A stretch of DNA of 10,024 bases from an uncultured Brachyspira sp. (lineage in GTDB: Bacteria > Spirochaetota > Brachyspiria > Brachyspirales > Brachyspiraceae), in assembly GCA_934725525.1 (NCBI GenBank), contig CAKVCG010000060.1, forward strand, positions 1 to 10,024. The letters run 5' to 3'. The position numbers and the translations under genes are program-made. Numbering within the stretch: the stretch's first letter is position 1; each line of letters starts with the position of its first letter. The notes under the pieces are model-generated. The model was not told the origin of the DNA. It ran no database searches and was given only the letters and a program-made list of their open reading frames with translations. Shown one piece after another: positions 7,200 to 10,024 of this stretch.

Positions 7200-8885
7200 A
7201 TGATAATGTATGACATATATATTTATAGCATCGCCGTTATATGCTTTTTATTAGTTGTTTTACTAGCTATAAAAATACTTTTTAGAGATAAGAATAAAAT
7301 AAAAGCCAAAAAAAATATGTTAAAAAAGATTTCCGAATTAAAAAAAGGTTTATCAGACGATTCGGAAGATTATGATTCTATGTATCAACTTGCTTATCTT
7401 GAAGACAAAACTGGAGATTATGAATCCGCTTTGGATATATACGATAAACTCGCATATACTGGGTATTTAGATAATTTACCCGATACCGAAACGCTTCAAA
7501 TATGCAAAAGATTGGAAGATAAATATGACAGATTAAACGAGAAAGAAAAAAGTTTTGAATATTTGACTAAAATAATAAAATTAGACCCGAATAATAGTTT
7601 TTATCTCATAAAAATAGGCACTATATTGGGAGAAAACGGCTATAATTTAATAGCATCGAATTATTTTAATAAAGCCTTACTTTCAAAAAATGAATTCGAG
7701 GTAGAAAGCCTTAAAGTTGCGACTTTTTCATTCTTCAGTATTAAAGATTATGGCAAATCAATAAAATTTCTAGAAGAATTCTACAAAAGAATATTAAAAT
7801 ATTCAAATAGAAATGCCATTGAAGTTCACAACATAGAAAAAAGTTTAATATCTATGTATATAATTTTAGACGAACTTAATATAGCGAAATCTTTTATAGA
7901 ATCCGTTTTAATAGAAAAGAATATAGACGAGGATTTTAAATTCTATATAAATAGAATGTATTTGTTTATTCTTTATAAATTAGGAGATAATGATAAATTT
8001 AAAAAAGTTTATAAAAATGTGTTTGAATCATATTCTATAAACGATGCCAATATTAACTATTCAGATTTGATATTAGACTACTCTTTTTATTCTTATTTTT
8101 TAAGAGAAATTGAATTTTCGATAAAATATTTTAATATTATCAAATCTTTTAATCAGTCTAAATTTAATATTTACGATATAGATACGATATTAAAATATTT
8201 AAATCAAATAACCAAAGCTAATTATCAATTAATGCTTTTAAGGGATATAAAAAATTCGGATGAAAATAAATATATAAACGATAATTATGAAAAGTATATA
8301 GATAAGGCAAATATAGAAACTTGGGAAAATTCAATTAATATGTGGGAAAACTCTTTTGTCGATTTATCTTATATGTCGAATTTAATACAAGTGGAAAAAA
8401 CTATTAATATAGACGGTAAAATATTGGAGAGTTTAAAAAATGCCGTAGATTCCGCCGAATATTCGAATAATAAAATATTGACTAAAAAAGTCGATAAAAT
8501 ATACGATTTGGATATAAACGAATTTAGAAAATTATGTAAGAATATAATAACATCGAAACTTTCCTGCGTAATAGCTCAGGAATACGAAGATAAATTCAAT
8601 AATAATATTAACGGAGACGAAATAAATTTTTTAGCCTATAACATTAAAGGTAGTAAAAAAGATTTAACTTTAATATCGTTCAAACGTTGGAAAAAATCTT
8701 CAATCGGCGAGCTGATGGTTAGGGATTTCTATATGATGGTTAATGAAGTTGACGCCAAAAACGGAATATTAATAGTTCCGATAGAATTGAGCAATAGCGC
8801 AAAAAGTTATGTTTCTCATAATGATAGAATTACGGTTTATTCTAGAGACCAATTCAATAATCTTTTGAAAGATGAAAAATTATAA
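7200..8885 (+). CDS. Membrane-anchored TPR protein with C-terminal Mrr-like (degenerate nuclease-fold) domain
   Basis: I do not recognise this gene by name. The 561-aa protein starts with a membrane segment at about 8-28, followed by a lysine/arginine-rich stretch that suggests the rest is cytoplasmic. Helical TPR-like repeats come next, clearest at about 57-88 (YQLAYLEDKTGDYESALDIY), 129-163 and 168-199, and the helical character continues to roughly 400. The last 125 residues follow the Mrr_cat layout: helix INEFRKLCKNII (439-450), GDEIN (472-476), strand and LISFKRW (491-497), helix VRDFYMMV, then GILIVPIELSNSAKSYV and a final ITVYSRDQFNNLL. Where Mrr enzymes have D and Q/E-x-K, this has N476, S493 and K495, so cleavage activity is doubtful. 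Starts at ATG 7200, ATG 7206 or TTG 7197 are all possible, and none has a clear ribosome site. A scaffold or sensor role is only a guess. Confidence 0.8.
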   Translation: MIMYDIYIYSIAVICFLLVVLLAIKILFRDKNKIKAKKNMLKKISELKKGLSDDSEDYDSMYQLAYLEDKTGDYESALDIYDKLAYTGYLDNLPDTETLQICKRLEDKYDRLNEKEKSFEYLTKIIKLDPNNSFYLIKIGTILGENGYNLIASNYFNKALLSKNEFEVESLKVATFSFFSIKDYGKSIKFLEEFYKRILKYSNRNAIEVHNIEKSLISMYIILDELNIAKSFIESVLIEKNIDEDFKFYINRMYLFILYKLGDNDKFKKVYKNVFESYSINDANINYSDLILDYSFYSYFLREIEFSIKYFNIIKSFNQSKFNIYDIDTILKYLNQITKANYQLMLLRDIKNSDENKYINDNYEKYIDKANIETWENSINMWENSFVDLSYMSNLIQVEKTINIDGKILESLKNAVDSAEYSNNKILTKKVDKIYDLDINEFRKLCKNIITSKLSCVIAQEYEDKFNNNINGDEINFLAYNIKGSKKDLTLISFKRWKKSSIGELMVRDFYMMVNEVDAKNGILIVPIELSNSAKSYVSHNDRITVYSRDQFNNLLKDEKL

Positions 8886-8909
8886 AATCTATTTTTTATC
8901 ATTAACCTA

Positions 8910-8937
8910 TTGACAATTTATTAATTTATGTTATTCT
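8910..8937 (+). promoter_or_regulatory. Extended -10 promoter candidate far upstream of the lipoprotein gene
   Basis: A perfect TTGACA at 8910-8915, a 16-base spacer and TATTCT at 8932-8937 preceded by TG at 8929-8930 form an extended -10 promoter of the same design as the one before fabG. It begins 24 bases after the stop of the membrane TPR gene. I found no better promoter between here and the lipoprotein start, so it may drive that gene through a long leader. Confidence 0.5.
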
Positions 8938-9143
8938 TACTTAAAAATAATGAAAGAGTAAATTATTTATGATTAATAAAAATACTATAAATTAGCATAC
9001 TATAATTTCGTTAAGCAACGCATACCACAATTATATCTAAACAATAATTTTAAATTTCATATATCGCAATTTTTTAAGGCATTTAATTTTTTAAGTGTCT
9101 GTTTCGTATTGCAAAATATATTTTCTTTTGTAAAAAATTCTTC

Positions 9144-9255
9144 GTCATTGTCATTTGCCGAAGGCATCCAGACGGAACGAGGATTTGAAAAATCCGCGAC
9201 AAGGTCGGGCAGTCGCCAAGTAATCTATTCTAATTTGGATTGCTTCAGCAATGAC
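9144..9255. repeat. Palindromic intergenic repeat, long copy
   Basis: This 112-base element is bounded by GTCATTG (9144-9150) and its complement CAATGAC (9249-9255). It shares ACGAGGAT (9177), AATCTATT (9222) and GGATTGCTTC (9237) in the same order as the copy at 2877-2959. It has about 34 extra bases between the first two blocks. The extra part holds its own small hairpins: GGATTT-GAA-AAATCC at 9181-9195 and GCGAC...GTCGC at 9196-9216. It is noticeably richer in G and C than its surroundings and has no coding potential of its own, although one frame happens to stay open into the lipoprotein gene. Confidence 0.7.
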
Positions 9256-9359
9256 TATAAAAATAATTCAGTTAAAACCTTTTTAACTTCAATAACCTTC
9301 GATAGCTTATCAAGGAAATTAAAAAATCCTTGTTTAGTTATAAAAATCTTATCTAAAAT

Positions 9360-9364
9360 GAGGA
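9360..9364 (+). promoter_or_regulatory. Ribosome binding site that fixes the lipoprotein start
   Basis: GAGGA at 9360-9364 is 5 bases before the ATG at 9370. It overlaps the other in-frame ATG at 9358, which has no such site upstream. The ATG at 9370 also gives a standard signal peptide of 21 residues. Confidence 0.7.
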
Positions 9365-9369
9365 ATTCA

Positions 9370-9738
9370 ATGAAGAATTCTAAAAAATTATTTCTTATCG
9401 TTTTATCAGTTTTAGCGCTAGCTTTTATTTCTTGTAAAGATAAAGGCACAGACCCAACAACATTTAAACCCACTCAATTAGTCGGAACTTGGAACGATAC
9501 GGATGGACAAGGATTGAGTTTTACTTTCAGCGACGCGGGAGAAATAGATTTTGGAAGTAAAGCTAAAATAACAGAATGGGATGCTAATAAAGATAAAGAA
9601 TTTAATGAATGGACGGTAACTATAGTAGTTAATTCTTTCACAGGTTCAGGAAATGTATCTATGACTTTCAAATTCACAAGTGCATCTGAGTGCCAAGTTT
9701 CAGGAGAAGGCGTAACTGTTAATTTTAAAAAATCATAA
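9370..9738 (+). CDS. Small secreted lipoprotein, lipocalin-like fold possible
   Basis: I do not recognise a named family. The 122-aa precursor has a lysine-rich start (MKNSKK), a hydrophobic core at 7-20 and the lipobox-like FISC ending at C22. It should be cut by signal peptidase II, lipidated on C22 and anchored in a membrane facing the periplasm or cell surface. Serine before the cysteine with a loose -3 position is usual in spirochaetes. The mature 101 residues open with a hydrophilic tether rich in T, D and K, then LVGTW (37-41). Alternating strands follow (LSFTFS, EWTVTIVV, VSMTFKFTSA, VTVNFKKS), suggesting an all-beta barrel like the small lipocalin-type lipoproteins. That fold call rests on the GTW motif and the strand pattern only. 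The gene stands alone, with a long gene-free region before it and a strong terminator 41 bases after it. Confidence 0.8.
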   Translation: MKNSKKLFLIVLSVLALAFISCKDKGTDPTTFKPTQLVGTWNDTDGQGLSFTFSDAGEIDFGSKAKITEWDANKDKEFNEWTVTIVVNSFTGSGNVSMTFKFTSASECQVSGEGVTVNFKKS

Positions 9739-9779
9739 GGCTTAAAAACTAATAAACTGATAAAAATTGATAAGATAAG

Positions 9780-9814
9780 AAAAAGGCATCGTATTTTAGG
9801 GCGATGTCTTTTTT
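9780..9814 (+). terminator. Rho-independent terminator after the lipoprotein gene
   Basis: AAAAAGGCATCG at 9780-9791 pairs with CGATGTCTTTTT at 9802-9813, giving a 12-base-pair stem with one G-T pair and a 10-base loop. The descending arm runs into TTTTTT at 9809-9814. The A-run before the stem could let it work in both directions. It is the clearest terminator in the window and separates the lipoprotein gene from metK. Confidence 0.88.
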
Positions 9815-9826
9815 AATTTTTATTGC

Positions 9827-9870
9827 TAACGGCACAAATAGAGTGTGGCGGGCTTTCACTTTGCGCGTTA
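9827..9870 (+). other. GC-richer hairpin island upstream of metK, function unknown
   Basis: TAACG (9827-9831) pairs with CGTTA (9866-9870). After a bulged G and one A-C mismatch, CAA (9835-9837) pairs with TTG (9861-9863). AGTG (9842-9845) pairs with CACT (9857-9860), leaving an 11-base loop, TGGCGGGCTTT. A second small hairpin, AGCTT-(8)-AAGCT, follows at 9877-9894. The island lies after the lipoprotein terminator and before the predicted metK promoter. If that promoter is the only one, the island is not part of the metK leader. It does not match the SAM-I, SAM-II or SAM-III motifs as I know them. Confidence 0.4.
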
Positions 9871-9898
9871 TAGATAAGCTTGGTTAATGAAGCTATAT

Positions 9899-9927
9899 TT
9901 GACTAATTTCATAATTTATTATACGAT
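9899..9927 (+). promoter_or_regulatory. Likely metK promoter
   Basis: TTGACT at 9899-9904, a 17-base spacer and TACGAT at 9922-9927 make a good sigma-70 match just before metK. Transcription would start near 9934, giving a leader of about 27 bases that is too short for a riboswitch. Confidence 0.55.
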
Positions 9928-9960
9928 ATTCAAATTGTATTTTAATTAAGAGGTAAAACT

Positions 9961-10024
9961 ATGGCAGAAATTAAAAATTATTATTTCTCTTCCGAGTCTG
10001 TAACGGAAGGCCATCCTGATAAGA
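9961..10024 (+). CDS. metK: S-adenosylmethionine synthetase, N-terminus (partial)
   Basis: Only the first 21 codons and one base are inside the window. They contain FSSESVTEGHPDK at residues 9-21, the hallmark N-terminal ATP-binding stretch of methionine adenosyltransferase, including the catalytic histidine H18 (H14 in the E. coli enzyme) and the D20-K21 pair. The enzyme joins methionine and ATP to make S-adenosylmethionine, releasing phosphate and pyrophosphate. AAGAGG at 9948-9953 lies 7 bases before the ATG. The gene follows its own predicted promoter and is isolated from the lipoprotein gene by a terminator. Confidence 0.93.
   Translation, partial: MAEIKNYYFSSESVTEGHPDK

Larger units (their letters stand above)
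8886..9369. other. Gene-free stretch of 484 bases before the lipoprotein gene
   Basis: No convincing coding frame is present; the longest frames run only through the palindromic repeat. From left to right I see a promoter candidate (8910-8937), AT-rich filler with a GCATAC direct repeat (8995 and 9020), and the long palindromic repeat copy (9144-9255). A perfect 7-base-pair hairpin follows at 9271-9287 (GTTAAAA-CCT-TTTTAAC), and then a perfect 6-base-pair hairpin at 9311-9332 (CAAGGA, 10-base loop, TCCTTG). If transcription starts near 8944, all of it would be a leader of about 425 bases for the lipoprotein gene or an independent small RNA. Confidence 0.6.

Noticed and set aside
8882..8899. 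AT-only hairpin (ATAAAA...TTTTAT) after the membrane TPR gene as a terminator.
   Set aside because: Six A-T pairs with no G-C pair are expected by chance here and would be unstable.
8969..8995. Eight-codon frame (MINKNTIN) in the gene-free stretch.
   Set aside because: It is very short, has only a weak upstream GAG and has no family support; expected by chance in AT-rich sequence.
9109..9369. A longer lipoprotein frame beginning at a TTG at 9109, adding 87 residues.
   Set aside because: The added part translates the palindromic repeat and would bury the signal peptide inside the protein. The ATG at 9370 has a ribosome site and gives a normal lipoprotein signal.
9820..9960. A SAM riboswitch upstream of metK.
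   Set aside because: No match to the known SAM-I, SAM-II or SAM-III cores, and the likely promoter (9899-9927) leaves a leader of only about 27 bases.

Overview
The window looks like chromosomal housekeeping sequence from a very AT-rich bacterium, most likely a spirochaete of the genus Brachyspira. This rests on strongly A/T-ending codon use, a loose spirochaete-type lipobox, the overall gene style and palindromic GTCATTG...CAATGAC intergenic repeats. The genus is an inference from style and memory, not from a search.

Layout. Positions 1-108 hold the start of a leftward gene for an exported protein that runs off the left edge. Positions 249-2749 hold a fatty-acid elongation cluster in the order fabG, acpP, terminator, fabF. 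It has a near-consensus extended -10 promoter in front of fabG. A terminator and a palindromic repeat fill the gap after fabF. Leftward asd (2999-4015) and rightward tyrA (4156-5019) are divergent amino-acid biosynthesis genes. tyrA meets a leftward pair, glgA then yajQ, tail to tail with only 10 bases between the stop codons. Divergent from glgA, at 7200-8885, is a gene I cannot name. Its protein has an N-terminal membrane anchor, TPR-like helices and a C-terminal domain that reads like a degenerate Mrr-type restriction-endonuclease fold. A 484-base gene-free stretch (8886-9369) follows, with a promoter candidate, a second and longer copy of the palindromic repeat and small hairpins. Then come a short lipoprotein gene (9370-9738), a strong terminator, a GC-richer hairpin island, and the first 21 codons of metK at the right edge.

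How the genes work together. FabG, AcpP and FabF are the ketoreductase, the acyl carrier and a condensing enzyme of type II fatty-acid synthesis. Asd supplies aspartate semialdehyde for lysine/diaminopimelate, threonine and methionine, and MetK turns methionine into S-adenosylmethionine. TyrA makes the tyrosine precursor. GlgA builds glycogen, and YajQ is a nucleotide-binding protein of a family linked to cyclic-di-GMP. I see no tRNA, rRNA, CRISPR array, insertion sequence or phage gene. The parts least explained by known annotation are the TM-TPR-Mrr-like fusion, the repeat family and the hairpin island before metK.
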